From: PALSA-1004 sp947474275
GTDB taxonomy: Bacteria > Pseudomonadota > Gammaproteobacteria > Burkholderiales > SG8-41
Assembly: GCA_947474275.1 (NCBI GenBank)
Contig: CANJHY010000119.1
Span: 1 to 14,805, forward strand
DNA length: 14,805 bases
Direction: 5' to 3'
A program made the position numbers and the translations under genes. Below the pieces are notes generated by a model. It was not told the DNA's origin. It did not search any database and worked only from the letters and a program-made list of their open reading frames with translations. This document shows, one piece after another, positions 1-6,759 of the stretch (its first letter is position 1; each line of letters begins with the position of its first letter).

Positions 1-69
1 AATTGGTTTGATGGTATTGCAACAGATAGTGATTGGCGTGTCCAGAACGGGGGCATAGCTGTTTACTAA
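1..69 (+). CDS. Possible 3' end of an upstream gene (partial)
   Basis: Frame 1 is open from the window edge to a TAA at 67-69 and reads NWFDGIATDSDWRVQNGGIAVY. The peptide is soluble and of ordinary composition, so it could be the C-terminus of a gene starting outside the window. Another frame is open to a TAG at 56-58 and is more hydrophobic, so the frame choice is uncertain. The stretch is less GC-rich than the genes to the right. The large inverted repeat begins immediately after the stop codon, so the tail may have been created or trimmed by that element. I do not recognise the protein. Confidence 0.3.
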   Translation, partial: NWFDGIATDSDWRVQNGGIAVY

Positions 70-88
70 TTCTTTCTTGCATCTTTCA

Positions 89-106
89 TTCCCGCGCACG
101 CGGGAA
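89..106. repeat. REP-like palindrome TTCCCGCG-CA-CGCGGGAA
   Basis: An 8-bp perfect stem encloses a 2-nt centre, inside the left arm of the large inverted repeat. The wider motif (CATTCCCGC ... GCGGGAAT ... CAGAG) recurs in inverted orientation at 747-773 and again at 13667-13693. Palindromes of this TTCCCGC/GCGGGAA type are common interspersed repeats in betaproteobacterial genomes. Confidence 0.6.
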
Positions 107-594
107 TTCAGAGCCGCCGGGGGCAGCCCGGCAGCTGATTACTTTCTTTTGAGCGGCCAAAAGAAGAGTAATCAAAGAAAAGGCCGCCCCAGTGAGCCGT
201 CCCCATGCGGGGCTTCCCTGTGTTACTCGACGAACCAGGCGGCTGTGGAACTCGCTCTCAAAGTGAAAAAACACGCTTGTAGGTGCGAGAGCTCAGACAG
301 TCCTCGCCGAATTCCCGGCCTCGTCTGCGACTGCTCGGCGGTTCACGAGGGGACCCAAGTGCGAAGAGCGTCGAAGATTGATGCTTGGGCGCGGGAAATG
401 ATTATGAGTGAAAAAAGCAGTTTGAAATTCAACCTTACCCAAACACTCCATTGCATGCATCGCCCCACTGATGCTTCTCGGGACCCCTTGTGAGGCGCCG
501 AGTAACACAGGCGAGTTCGGTGCTGTGGTCGAGGACCTGTCTGAGCTCGCAACCCTTATGTGTTTTCTCATTCTTCGAGCGAGTTCCACAGACC

Positions 595-719
595 CCGAAC
601 TCGTCGAGTAACACAGGGAACGCGCAGGCGCGGCTGACCAGGGGCGGGTCTCTTTTGGTTACTTTTCTTGCCCGTCCAAGAAAAGTGATCGGCTCCGGGG
701 CCGACCCCGGGTGATTTAG
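595..719. repeat. Hairpin repeat block, copy 1
   Basis: This ~125-bp block is about 94% identical to 2440-2563 by eye, with about six substitutions and one indel. It contains a perfect stem, ACTTTTCTTG (661-670) and CAAGAAAAGT (677-686) with a 6-nt loop. A second stem, CCGGGG (695-700) and CCCCGG (705-710), follows. The block is part of the right arm of the large inverted repeat. A diverged inverted counterpart with its own hairpin (TTACTTTCTTTT ... AAAAGAAGAGTAA) lies at about 139-171. Similar AAAGAAAAGTAA hairpins are scattered through Burkholderiales and Xanthomonadales genomes. Confidence 0.75.
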
Positions 720-790
720 GCAGTAGACAGTACCTGCCCCCGGCGGCTCTGGATTGCCGCGCAGCGGGAATGAAAGATGCAAGAAAGAAG

Positions 791-860
791 TAACCAGCCC
801 CCGGTCTGCCACCGGGAGATTTAGATAAGAATTCGTCATGGCTAAAGACGGTAAAATCTG
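791..860 (+). promoter_or_regulatory. Duplicated leader block, copy 1 (upstream of hydrolase)
   Basis: This block matches 6628-6698 at roughly 75% by eye. The order is the same in both: ACCAG, a hairpin around CCGGTCTGCCACCGGGAG, an AT-rich stretch, AATTCGT, then a purine-rich run ending in ACGGTAAAATC. The stem CCCGGT/ACCGGG with a CTGCC loop is visible at 800-816. TAAAAT at 852-857 would serve as a -10 box, but I see no good -35 at standard spacing. The other copy lies just upstream of the FAD dehydrogenase. A shared promoter or leader RNA is inferred from this placement and not shown. Confidence 0.5.
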
Positions 861-889
861 AACCTCGAACTTACGGACGCTGATACTGT

Positions 890-1759
890 ATGAAAAAAGC
901 GGGACGGACCACGGTTTCAGTAATGAATATGTCCTGCCTTCGGCACATCCGGCTCGCATTGGGTATTTCCATACTGGCGTTCAGCGCGGCAACCATTGCG
1001 CAGGTCATTCCAGTCAGCCCCCCCGCGCAGGAAGGGGCGGTGCCCGCCGAGCCCACCATGACCTTTCTCTGGACCAGCCCGCAGGCGAGGGCAGTGTTGA
1101 TCTTCATCCCGGGTGGAGAGGGCCGCTTGAAGTTGACGCCTGAGCGCAAGGCCTTGGGTGGATTTTACGGCGGCGCCCTCAAACCGTTGAGCGATCCGGC
1201 GCTTACTTCCGCGCTGTTTCACGTGGTGGTGTTCGACAGCCCGGTGGACCTGCCGGTGGGGAGCGTCTATCCCGTATCCCGCAACTCGGCAGATCATCAG
1301 ATGCGCGTCGACAGTGTGGTGCGCTACTACAAAAACAAATTCAATTTGCCGATCTGGCTGATGGGCCACAGCAACGGGGTGCCCAGTATCGTGGAATATT
1401 TCAAGAAGCTGCAAGACACCCAACAGGAAAGCATGATCGAAGGGCTGGTGTACAGCTCGGCCCGCAATGGCGCGTATTTCCGGTCGGGCACACGGGTGCC
1501 CATTTTGTTTCTGGCCCACGAACAGGACGGCTGCGCCAGCTCGCTGGTGTCCAATTCAAGGTCGCACTACCGGAACCTGGCGGGGCAGGGCCATACCGAG
1601 ATCGACTATGTTTTGATTCAAGGAGGCCAGTCCGAAGGAAATCCGTGCAACTCTGGTTTCCATATGTTCAGCGGCGCATACGAGCAGGCCTACCGCGCCA
1701 TCGATGCTTTTGCGTCGCCGCGTTTGATGCCTCCGGTGGCCACGCCTGCGGCCAAGTAA
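890..1759 (+). CDS. Secreted alpha/beta-hydrolase-like protein
   Basis: The 289-residue product has a Sec signal: a basic CLRHIR segment, a hydrophobic core LALGISILAFSAA and a plausible cut after ATIA (residue 37). It should therefore act in the periplasm or outside the cell. GHSNG at 159-163 is a nucleophile elbow with Ser161. Asp213 (HEQDG) and His258 (GFHMF) are candidates for the rest of the triad. Cys215 and Cys253 could form a disulfide. I infer an esterase or lipase-like role; the substrate is unknown. The start is uncertain: ATG 890 gives a long n-region, ATG 923 gives a more typical signal peptide, and neither has a clear Shine-Dalgarno. It sits alone between repeat blocks, just upstream of a duplicated dehydrogenase fragment, so it may have moved with that segment. 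Confidence 0.7.
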   Translation: MKKAGRTTVSVMNMSCLRHIRLALGISILAFSAATIAQVIPVSPPAQEGAVPAEPTMTFLWTSPQARAVLIFIPGGEGRLKLTPERKALGGFYGGALKPLSDPALTSALFHVVVFDSPVDLPVGSVYPVSRNSADHQMRVDSVVRYYKNKFNLPIWLMGHSNGVPSIVEYFKKLQDTQQESMIEGLVYSSARNGAYFRSGTRVPILFLAHEQDGCASSLVSNSRSHYRNLAGQGHTEIDYVLIQGGQSEGNPCNSGFHMFSGAYEQAYRAIDAFASPRLMPPVATPAAK

Positions 1760-1809
1760 TCGGCGCATCGATGCGGCTCCGCGCGGAGGCTGACGCGCGC
1801 CGAAAAAGT

Positions 1810-1883
1810 TATACTCAGCCTCCCCAACCCAATTTACGGATGTCGACCCGCATGAAGACGTCGAGCATGGAGAGCATTCAACA
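1810..1883 (+). promoter_or_regulatory. Orphan promoter/leader of the truncated dehydrogenase copy
   Basis: TATACT at 1810-1815 resembles a -10 box, preceded by only a weak -35. GGAGAG at 1869-1874 is a reasonable ribosome binding site for the ATG at 1884. The last ~10 nt before that ATG (GCATT..ACA) resemble those before the intact gene at 6760. This appears to be the leader of a gene that is now cut off after about 14 codons. Confidence 0.35.
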
Positions 1884-1926
1884 ATGAACACCGAATACGA
1901 TGTTGTAATCATCGGCGGCGGAATCG
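1884..1926 (+). pseudogene. 5' fragment of the FAD dehydrogenase (duplicate, truncated)
   Basis: These 43 nt match 6760-6802 with a single substitution and encode MNTEYDVVIIGGGI, the N-terminal FAD-binding strand and glycine motif. The match covers synonymous positions too, so this is copied DNA and not convergence on a common Rossmann motif. Similarity stops abruptly near 1926, and transposase-like coding sequence begins at about 1931. The remaining ~1.4 kb of the gene is absent from this place. In frame, the fragment would run briefly into unrelated codons before stopping, so it should encode no functional enzyme. Confidence 0.8.
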
Positions 1927-1930
1927 ACAG

Positions 1931-2440
1931 GTCTGGACCAAGACCCGGCCGGTGACTATTGCCATAGGCGAGCGCCGCGCCCCCGCGCCCCCGCGCCGAA
2001 CAACCGACCCGGCTAGCTGCGCCTGGACACCGTGCATCAGGGCGACCAAGACGGCGTTAAAGGTCTCCACCACATCAACGCCGTGGACTGCGTGACCCAG
2101 TACGAAGTCGTGGCCAGCTGTGAGCGCATCAGCGAGGCCTAACTGCTCCCCGTGCTCGAGGAATTATTGCAAAGCTTCCCCTTCGTCATCCGCGGGTTTC
2201 ACTCTGACAACGGCTCCGAATTCATCAACGGCCCCGCCGTGAGATTGCTCAACAAGTTGCTGATCCAGGAGCAGAAAAAATCGCGCTCGCGCCACTGCAA
2301 TGACAACGCACAGGCTGATTCAAAAAACGGTGCCATTGTGCGAAAACACCTCGGCTACAGTCATATTCCGCAACGCTTCGCAGCGCTGGTCAATGCCTTC
2401 GACCGCGAGTATCTGAACCCCTACGTGAACTTCCATCGAC
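1931..2440 (+). pseudogene. Decayed integrase-core (DDE) transposase remnant
   Basis: Reading 1931 onward in one frame gives VWTKTRPVTIAIGERR. From 2017 the match continues in another frame as LRLDTVHQGDQDGVKG, so there is a frameshift, and an in-frame TAG sits at 2014-2016. The first catalytic Asp is at 2026-2028. A TAA at 2140-2142 interrupts ISEA*LLPVLEELL where the family normally has Tyr. The second Asp is in FHSDNGSEF (2206-2208). The expected Glu before SKNGA is Asp here (2317-2319). The fragment ends at NFHRP, directly at the repeat junction near 2440. The N-terminal DNA-binding part and the C-terminus are missing. It belongs to the rve integrase-core transposases; the exact IS family is not certain. 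It is not functional. Confidence 0.8.
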
Positions 2441-2563
2441 CGAACTCGTCGGGTAACAAAGGGAACGCGCAGGCGCGGCTCACCAGGGGCGGGTCTCTTT
2501 TGGTTACTTTTCTTGCCCGCCCAAGAAAAGTGACCGGCTCCGGGGACGACCCCGGTGATTTAG
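2440..2563. repeat. Hairpin repeat block, copy 2
   Basis: This block is near-identical to 595-719. It carries the same ACTTTTCTTG (2506-2515) and CAAGAAAAGT (2522-2531) stem with a 6-nt loop, and a CCGGGG/CCCCGG stem after it. Unlike copy 1, it has no inverted partner nearby. The left edge fuses directly to the transposase remnant. The right edge runs into AGAAAGAAAGTAGCCAG, which weakly resembles 783-797. It lies just downstream of the convergent metallo-hydrolase stop, where its stems could end or stabilise that transcript; this role is inferred. Confidence 0.75.
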
Positions 2564-2600
2564 AAAGAAAGTAGCCAGCTGCCAGGCTGCCCAGGTTAAT

Positions 2601-3398
2601 TTACTCGGTCGGATCCACATGCAGGCTGGCGGCAATACCCTTGAGTTCGGGCGTGGGCGGCGGATAGCGTTTGAGCACCAGCGGATCGTGGCCCGGCACG
2701 ACGTGCCTGGGCGAATCCGCGAGGCGGCGCAGCTTGTCATAGCCCTCGACCATCTGGTCGACGCGGAAGACGAGCGGGAAGCAACGCCGGGTCTCCATGT
2801 TTTCATAATAGTGGCTGGCGTCCGACGCAAGCACGACCCAGCCGCGCTTGGTATGCACCCTCACGCATTGCAGTCCCGCGGTGTGTCCGCCGATGTGGTG
2901 GATGCTGACCCCGGGAGCAATCTCGTCGTCGCCCTTGTGAAAAGTCACGCGGTCCTTGAACACCAGCTTGACCATGCCGACGACGTGATCGACTTCATAG
3001 GGGCGGCGGAAGACCGTATCGCGCATATAGCGGCCCGTCACGTACGCCATCTCCTCGTCCTGCAGGTGAAACATCGCGTTGGGGAAATCGAAGAAAGTGC
3101 CGACGTGATCGTTGTGCATGTGCGTGATGACGATCTGCTGGACGTCCTCGCGCTTGACGCCGAACAGCGCCAGCCCCTCGTGGGGTTCGCGCACCAGCGT
3201 GCGCTTGCGCTTGGCGGCCATCGCCGCGTCGAAGCCGGTGTCGACGAGGATCGTGCGCTCCTTGTTGCGCACCAGCCAGACGAAATAATCCATCGGCATC
3301 GGCGAGTCGTGAGGGTCGCCGCCGATAAAGTGGTCTGCGCGGCGGGCATCGCGCTGCGCATACTTGATTGCGAAAATTTCATACTCGGGCAGGTTCAT
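2601..3398 (-). CDS. Metallo-beta-lactamase-fold hydrolase, AHL-lactonase type
   Basis: The 265-residue cytoplasmic protein carries the HxHxDH zinc motif as HMHNDH (His93, His95, Asp97, His98). His172 in GGHTAG, Asp193 in SDASHYYEN and His237 in PGHDP complete a dinuclear zinc site of the AiiA/AttM lactonase group. Members of that group open lactones such as N-acyl homoserine lactones, but many hydrolyse other lactones or esters. The ATG at 3398 has a good GGAGAG ribosome binding site a few bases upstream. The gene is divergent from tctC across ~220 bp, so the two may share control. A role in metabolising a lactone linked to the imported acid is as plausible as quorum quenching. Confidence 0.85.
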   Translation of the reverse strand: MNLPEYEIFAIKYAQRDARRADHFIGGDPHDSPMPMDYFVWLVRNKERTILVDTGFDAAMAAKRKRTLVREPHEGLALFGVKREDVQQIVITHMHNDHVGTFFDFPNAMFHLQDEEMAYVTGRYMRDTVFRRPYEVDHVVGMVKLVFKDRVTFHKGDDEIAPGVSIHHIGGHTAGLQCVRVHTKRGWVVLASDASHYYENMETRRCFPLVFRVDQMVEGYDKLRRLADSPRHVVPGHDPLVLKRYPPPTPELKGIAASLHVDPTE

Positions 3399-3501
3399 CG
3401 GACTCTCTCCAGGTTTGATTCGCGTCCCGCCGGCCGCGCTCGGCGAACGATACGTCTTCGCTGGCGCCTGCTTCTGGCTGTCTTGCAGTCAATTGTTTTG
3501 A

Positions 3502-3514
3502 AAGCGGGCCGCTT
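3502..3514. promoter_or_regulatory. Palindrome AAGCGG-G-CCGCTT, possible operator
   Basis: A perfect 6-bp dyad with a single central base lies in the divergent intergenic region, just upstream of the candidate tctC -35 box. The position suits a regulator controlling one or both flanking genes, but no regulator gene is in the window and the site is short. Confidence 0.3.
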
Positions 3515-3522
3515 CAAGACGG

Positions 3523-3550
3523 TTGGCACGACTTTCATGCCGATTATAAG
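3523..3550 (+). promoter_or_regulatory. Candidate sigma-70 promoter of tctCBA
   Basis: TTGGCA (3523-3528) and TATAAG (3545-3550) are separated by 16 bp. They lie about 70 bp before the tctC start, in the only sizeable gap ahead of the operon. A second dyad, CTTCGA (3583-3588) and TCGAAG (3596-3601), sits in the presumed leader and could be a hairpin or operator. Confidence 0.45.
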
Positions 3551-3621
3551 GCACGATATGTTAGAGTGTAATCAAAAAACGACTTCGATTACCCGTCGAA
3601 GAACCCACTAGGAGGATGCGC

Positions 3622-4599
3622 ATGTTCCGCAGAACATTTTTTTCGCTGCTCGCTTTGGCCGTCTCGCCATTTCTGTTCGTGTTTAGCGCGCCAACGCTCG
3701 CGCAACCCAAGTATCCGACGCGCGCCATCAGCCTGATCGTGCCGTTCGCCCCCGGCGGCTCGACGGACGTCGCGGCGCGGGCGATGTCGATATTCATGCA
3801 GAAGCGATGGGGCGTGCCCGTCAACGTCGTGAACAAGCCCGGCGGCAACACGATACCCGGCACTCTCGAAGTCTATTCCGCGGCCCCGGACGGCTACACC
3901 ATCCTTGCCGACGGTCTGCCGATGTCGTCGCTGCTGGAAGTCGTCGTCAAGGACCTGCCCTTCAAGGTCATGGACCGCACGTTCATCGCGATGACGGTCT
4001 ACAACCCGCTGATCACGATCGTGCCCGCCAGCTCGCCGTACAAAAACATCCATGACCTGATCGCCGACGCCAAAAAGGACCCCGCGAATTTCACCTGGGA
4101 TTCGCTGGGCGGCGTCAGCGGCGACGACTTCGTCGGCAGGATGATCATGAACGCCTTCAAGATCGACATGGCGAAAACCAAGCCCGTGATGAGCAAGGGC
4201 GGGGCGGAGGCGGCAGTGCTGGTGGCGGGCGGCAATATCAAGATGGGCAACCCCGCGAGCATCTCCGCGTTGCCGCATATCCAGGCAGGCACCGTGAGGG
4301 CGCTTGCCGTGGCGTTGAAGGAACGCGACCCGCTGCTGCCCGATGTGCCCACTTATACGGAGCTCGGCTACCCGTCGGTCTATTGCCCGTTCTGGCTGGG
4401 CGTGTCCGGGCCGCCGAAGCTGCCGCCGCATGTCGTGCAGGCATGGAGCGCCGCCGTGGCGGACATGATGAAAGACCCCGAGTACCTGGAGCTGATCAAG
4501 AAGCAGTTGTTCAGGCCTTTTTATCACGGCCCCAAAGAGATGGTCGAATACATCAAGAAGGAAGCGGAATTCGCGCGGGTCGTCTACGGGGTGAAATAA
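3622..4599 (+). CDS. tctC: Tripartite tricarboxylate transporter substrate-binding protein (Bug/TctC)
   Basis: This is a periplasmic carboxylate receptor of 325 residues, the usual size for the family. A signal peptide (MFRRTFFSLLALAV ...) has a probable cut at APTLA|Q (residues 27/28). YPTRAISLIVPFAPGGSTD is the Bug-family ligand-loop signature. I chose ATG 3622 over ATG 3616 because GGAGG at 3611-3615 abuts 3616 with no spacing but lies 6 nt from 3622. tctB and tctA follow, making a complete transporter. The family binds citrate, other di- or tricarboxylates, or aromatic acids, so the ligand cannot be read from sequence alone. The downstream flavoprotein suggests an unsaturated or oxidisable carboxylate. 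Confidence 0.93.
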   Translation: MFRRTFFSLLALAVSPFLFVFSAPTLAQPKYPTRAISLIVPFAPGGSTDVAARAMSIFMQKRWGVPVNVVNKPGGNTIPGTLEVYSAAPDGYTILADGLPMSSLLEVVVKDLPFKVMDRTFIAMTVYNPLITIVPASSPYKNIHDLIADAKKDPANFTWDSLGGVSGDDFVGRMIMNAFKIDMAKTKPVMSKGGAEAAVLVAGGNIKMGNPASISALPHIQAGTVRALAVALKERDPLLPDVPTYTELGYPSVYCPFWLGVSGPPKLPPHVVQAWSAAVADMMKDPEYLELIKKQLFRPFYHGPKEMVEYIKKEAEFARVVYGVK

Positions 4600-4624
4600 G
4601 AGTTTGACGGCGGCATTCACGCAA

Positions 4625-5107
4625 ATGAAGACGCTGCTCGGTGAAGTGTTCGTCATTGCGGTCCTCGGCATCCTCAGCGTTGCCGAGGGCGTCCGGCTCG
4701 TCAATAAAGAAACCCTGCAGACCCAGGACGTGCTGGGCCCCGGCTATTACAGCGTAGGGGTTGGTGTTTTCCTGCTCGTGGTCGGGCTGGGTTACTTTTT
4801 CTCGCAAAGAAAAAAAATAGCTTGCGTGGTGAAAGCAACGCCCGCCGCCGCGCCGGCCGCGGATGCCGGCTACAACAGCACGATGTTCGGCATGATCGCC
4901 GTCATGGTCGCCTACATCCTGCTGATGGACGTCGCCGGCTATCTGCTGTCGACGGCGGTATTTTTTCTGCTGATCAACCGGATCGCGGGCTTCCGTTCGT
5001 GGTTCGTCAATCTTGGCGTGAGCGCGCTGATGACGGCCGCGTTTTACCTCGTCTTCGTGGAATGGCTCGGGATTATTTTCCCGCGCGGACTGCTGGCCGA
5101 CTGGTGA
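4625..5107 (+). CDS. tctB: Tripartite tricarboxylate transporter small membrane subunit TctB
   Basis: The 160-residue inner-membrane protein has four hydrophobic segments in the TctB pattern: LLGEVFVIAVLGILSVAEG, YYSVGVGVFLLVVGLGYFF, MFGMIAVMVAYILLMDVAGYLL and LGVSALMTAAFYLVFVEWLGIIF. A polar Lys- and Ala-rich loop separates the first and second pairs. The start is ambiguous: ATG 4625 is preferred, although TTG 4604 in the same frame would bring it within 4 nt of the tctC stop. Neither has a strong ribosome binding site, which suggests translational coupling. TctB sequences diverge strongly, so the assignment rests on topology and on its place between tctC and tctA. It partners TctA in the membrane channel. 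Confidence 0.88.
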   Translation: MKTLLGEVFVIAVLGILSVAEGVRLVNKETLQTQDVLGPGYYSVGVGVFLLVVGLGYFFSQRKKIACVVKATPAAAPAADAGYNSTMFGMIAVMVAYILLMDVAGYLLSTAVFFLLINRIAGFRSWFVNLGVSALMTAAFYLVFVEWLGIIFPRGLLADW

Positions 5108-5127
5108 GCGGAAGATAGCAGGCATCC

Positions 5128-6618
5128 ATGGAACTGCTTAACGGTTTGATCAACTGCCTGTCGGCGACGAACCTCTTCTTTTGTTTTATCGGCGTTCTGC
5201 TGGGGACCATCGTGGGCGTGTTACCGGGGCTGGGGCCGGCATCGACCATTGCGATCCTGCTGCCGCTGACGATGCGGTTCGATCCCACCGCTTCGATCAT
5301 CATGCTGTCGGGCCTGTACTACGGCGCAATGTACGGCGGCTCCACCACCTCGATCCTCATCAACATCCCGGGCGAGGCCGGTTCCGTCGTGACGGCGATC
5401 GACGGCTTCAAGATGACCCAGCAGGGGCGCGCGGGCCAGGCGCTGTGGATCGCGGCGGTAGGGTCGTTTATCGCGGGAACATTCGGGTCGGTCGTGATCT
5501 CGTTTGCCGGTCCCGCGATCGCGAAATACGCGCTGAAGTTCGGTCCGCCGGAATATGTCGGGCTGCTGCTATTCAGCCTGACGATGCTCATCACGCTTTC
5601 GCCCGACAAGCTCAAGGGGCTGACCGCGGGCGTCATCGGCATGGTGCTCGCGACGGTGGGCCTCGATCCTCTTACCGGGGCGGCCAGGTTGAATTTCGGC
5701 GTAACGGGGATGATGCGCGGGCTCGAACTGGTGCCCGTGGTCGTGGGGCTTTTCGGCATCGGCGAAATCCTGGTGGCAGCGCAAATCGGGGCGACCAACA
5801 TCTATCAGGGCAAGCTCGGAAAAATGACGCCCCGGGGCGCTGAGCTGAAACAGGGGTTGTGGGCGAGCGTGCGCGGCACGCTGGTCGGTTTTTTTCCGGG
5901 GCTTATCCCGGGCATGGTGCCAGCCCTGACGAGCTTCATGGCCTACGACGTCGAAAAGCGGATCTCGAAATACCCGGAGAAATTCGGCACTGGCGTGATC
6001 GAGGGCGTGGCGGGACCCGAAGCGGCAAACAACTCCACTGCGATGGCGGGCTTTGTGCCGTTGCTGACGCTGGGAATTCCTACGGGGCCGTCGCTCGCAA
6101 TCATTCTCGCTGCGCTGATGATGTATGGCGTGCAGCCGGGTCCGACGTTGTTTGTGCAAAATCCATTGTTCGTATGGACCGTCATCGGCAGCATGTATGT
6201 CGGCAACGTGCTGCTGCTGGTGCTCAATCTGCCGCTGGTCGGGTTGTGGGCGCGCATCAGCCTGATCCCGTACAAGGTGCTGGGCCCCGTCGTGCTGGCG
6301 GTCTGCCTGGTTGGCGCTTATTCGCCGCGCAATACCATGTTCGACGTCTGGGTGGCGCTGGTCTTCGGCGTCATCGGCTTCGCCATGAAAAAAGCCGACT
6401 GGCCGCTTGCCCCGCTGATACTCGGGTTCATTCTCGGCGACATGTTCGAAAGCTCGTTGCGCCAGTCGCTGTCCATGAGCGGCGGTTCCCTGACGATCTT
6501 CTGGCAGCGCCCGGTGGCGGCCGTACTCATCGTGTGCACGGTGGTGTTCGCGATCCTCTCGCTGAAGTTGCTGCGGCGCGTGCCGAAAACCGTGCTGGCT
6601 GAAGACGACAAAATCTGA
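5128..6618 (+). CDS. tctA: Tripartite tricarboxylate transporter large permease subunit TctA
   Basis: The 496-residue inner-membrane permease is of normal family length with about ten or more hydrophobic segments. It carries two TctA hallmarks. The first is GVLLGTIVGVLPGLGPAST near residues 22-40, followed by YGGSTTSILINIPGEAGSVV at about 69-88. The second, inverted-repeat half has FFPGLIPGMVPALTSFMAYD followed by VEKR. TctA forms the cation-coupled transport path that accepts substrate from TctC. Its ATG lies 20 nt after the tctB stop, with a modest AGCAGG ribosome binding site. The gene is intact. About 140 nt separate it from the FAD dehydrogenase on the same strand, with a leader block in between, so read-through and a separate promoter are both possible. 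Confidence 0.95.
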   Translation: MELLNGLINCLSATNLFFCFIGVLLGTIVGVLPGLGPASTIAILLPLTMRFDPTASIIMLSGLYYGAMYGGSTTSILINIPGEAGSVVTAIDGFKMTQQGRAGQALWIAAVGSFIAGTFGSVVISFAGPAIAKYALKFGPPEYVGLLLFSLTMLITLSPDKLKGLTAGVIGMVLATVGLDPLTGAARLNFGVTGMMRGLELVPVVVGLFGIGEILVAAQIGATNIYQGKLGKMTPRGAELKQGLWASVRGTLVGFFPGLIPGMVPALTSFMAYDVEKRISKYPEKFGTGVIEGVAGPEAANNSTAMAGFVPLLTLGIPTGPSLAIILAALMMYGVQPGPTLFVQNPLFVWTVIGSMYVGNVLLLVLNLPLVGLWARISLIPYKVLGPVVLAVCLVGAYSPRNTMFDVWVALVFGVIGFAMKKADWPLAPLILGFILGDMFESSLRQSLSMSGGSLTIFWQRPVAAVLIVCTVVFAILSLKLLRRVPKTVLAEDDKI

Positions 6619-6627
6619 ACCGGCTTT

Positions 6628-6698
6628 TTACCAGTTCTCCGGTCTGCCACTGGGAGAATTAGGAAGAAATTCGTTTTGGCGAAAAACGGTAAAATCCA
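6628..6698 (+). promoter_or_regulatory. Duplicated leader block, copy 2 (upstream of FAD dehydrogenase)
   Basis: This matches 791-860 in order and sequence. A hairpin, TTCTCCGGT / ACTGGGAGAA with one bulged base, is followed by AAATTCGT and GCGAAAAACGGTAAAATC. TAAAAT at 6690-6695 could be a -10 box. The hairpin lies just after tctA but has no T-run, so it is not a standard terminator. The position fits a promoter or processed leader between tctA and the flavoprotein gene. Confidence 0.5.
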
Positions 6699-6759
6699 AA
6701 GCTCACCTTTTCGAAAACCAAGCCAATATGAAAATATTCACCTATCAGTGCATTTTCCA

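Larger units (their letters stand above)
70..789. repeat. Large imperfect inverted repeat, ~720 bp, without a gene
   Basis: The outermost arms, 70-126 and 734-789, are reverse complements at most positions; both contain TTCTTTCTTGCATCTTTCAT and GAGCCGCCGGGGGCAG. Similarity continues inward. GTGTTACTCGACGA (220-233) matches TCGTCGAGTAACAC (601-614), TGTGGAACTCGCTC pairs with GAGCGAGTTCCACA (577-590), and GAGCTCAGACAG (about 289-300) pairs with CTGTCTGAGCTC (about 537-548). The centre, about 345-500, is not obviously symmetric. Several open frames cross the element, but they are mirror images of one another, rich in Arg, Ser and Pro, and have no recognisable domain or ribosome binding site. I therefore see no gene here. 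Local hairpins are listed separately. Confidence 0.75.

Noticed and set aside
77..959. Several open frames of 60-174 codons on both strands across the left repeat region
   Set aside because: They lie in an inverted repeat, mirror one another, have low-complexity Arg/Ser/Pro-rich products with no domain, and lack ribosome binding sites. Similar spurious frames arise wherever these hairpin repeats occur.
2619..3611. 330-codon plus-strand open frame
   Set aside because: It is antisense to the metallo-hydrolase, whose complete zinc motif and ribosome binding site are decisive.
3589..4704. 371-codon minus-strand open frame
   Set aside because: It is antisense to tctC and the start of tctB; the product is rich in His, Arg, Asp and Ala without a recognisable family.
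6629..6661. Hairpin after tctA as an intrinsic terminator
   Set aside because: The stem is followed by a purine-rich stretch and not a T-run, and the same hairpin occurs at 791-825 where no gene precedes it.
6676..6759. 28-codon N-terminal extension of the FAD dehydrogenase from TTG 6676
   Set aside because: It overlaps the duplicated non-coding leader block, and the truncated copy at 1884 shares homology from ATG 6760 onward.
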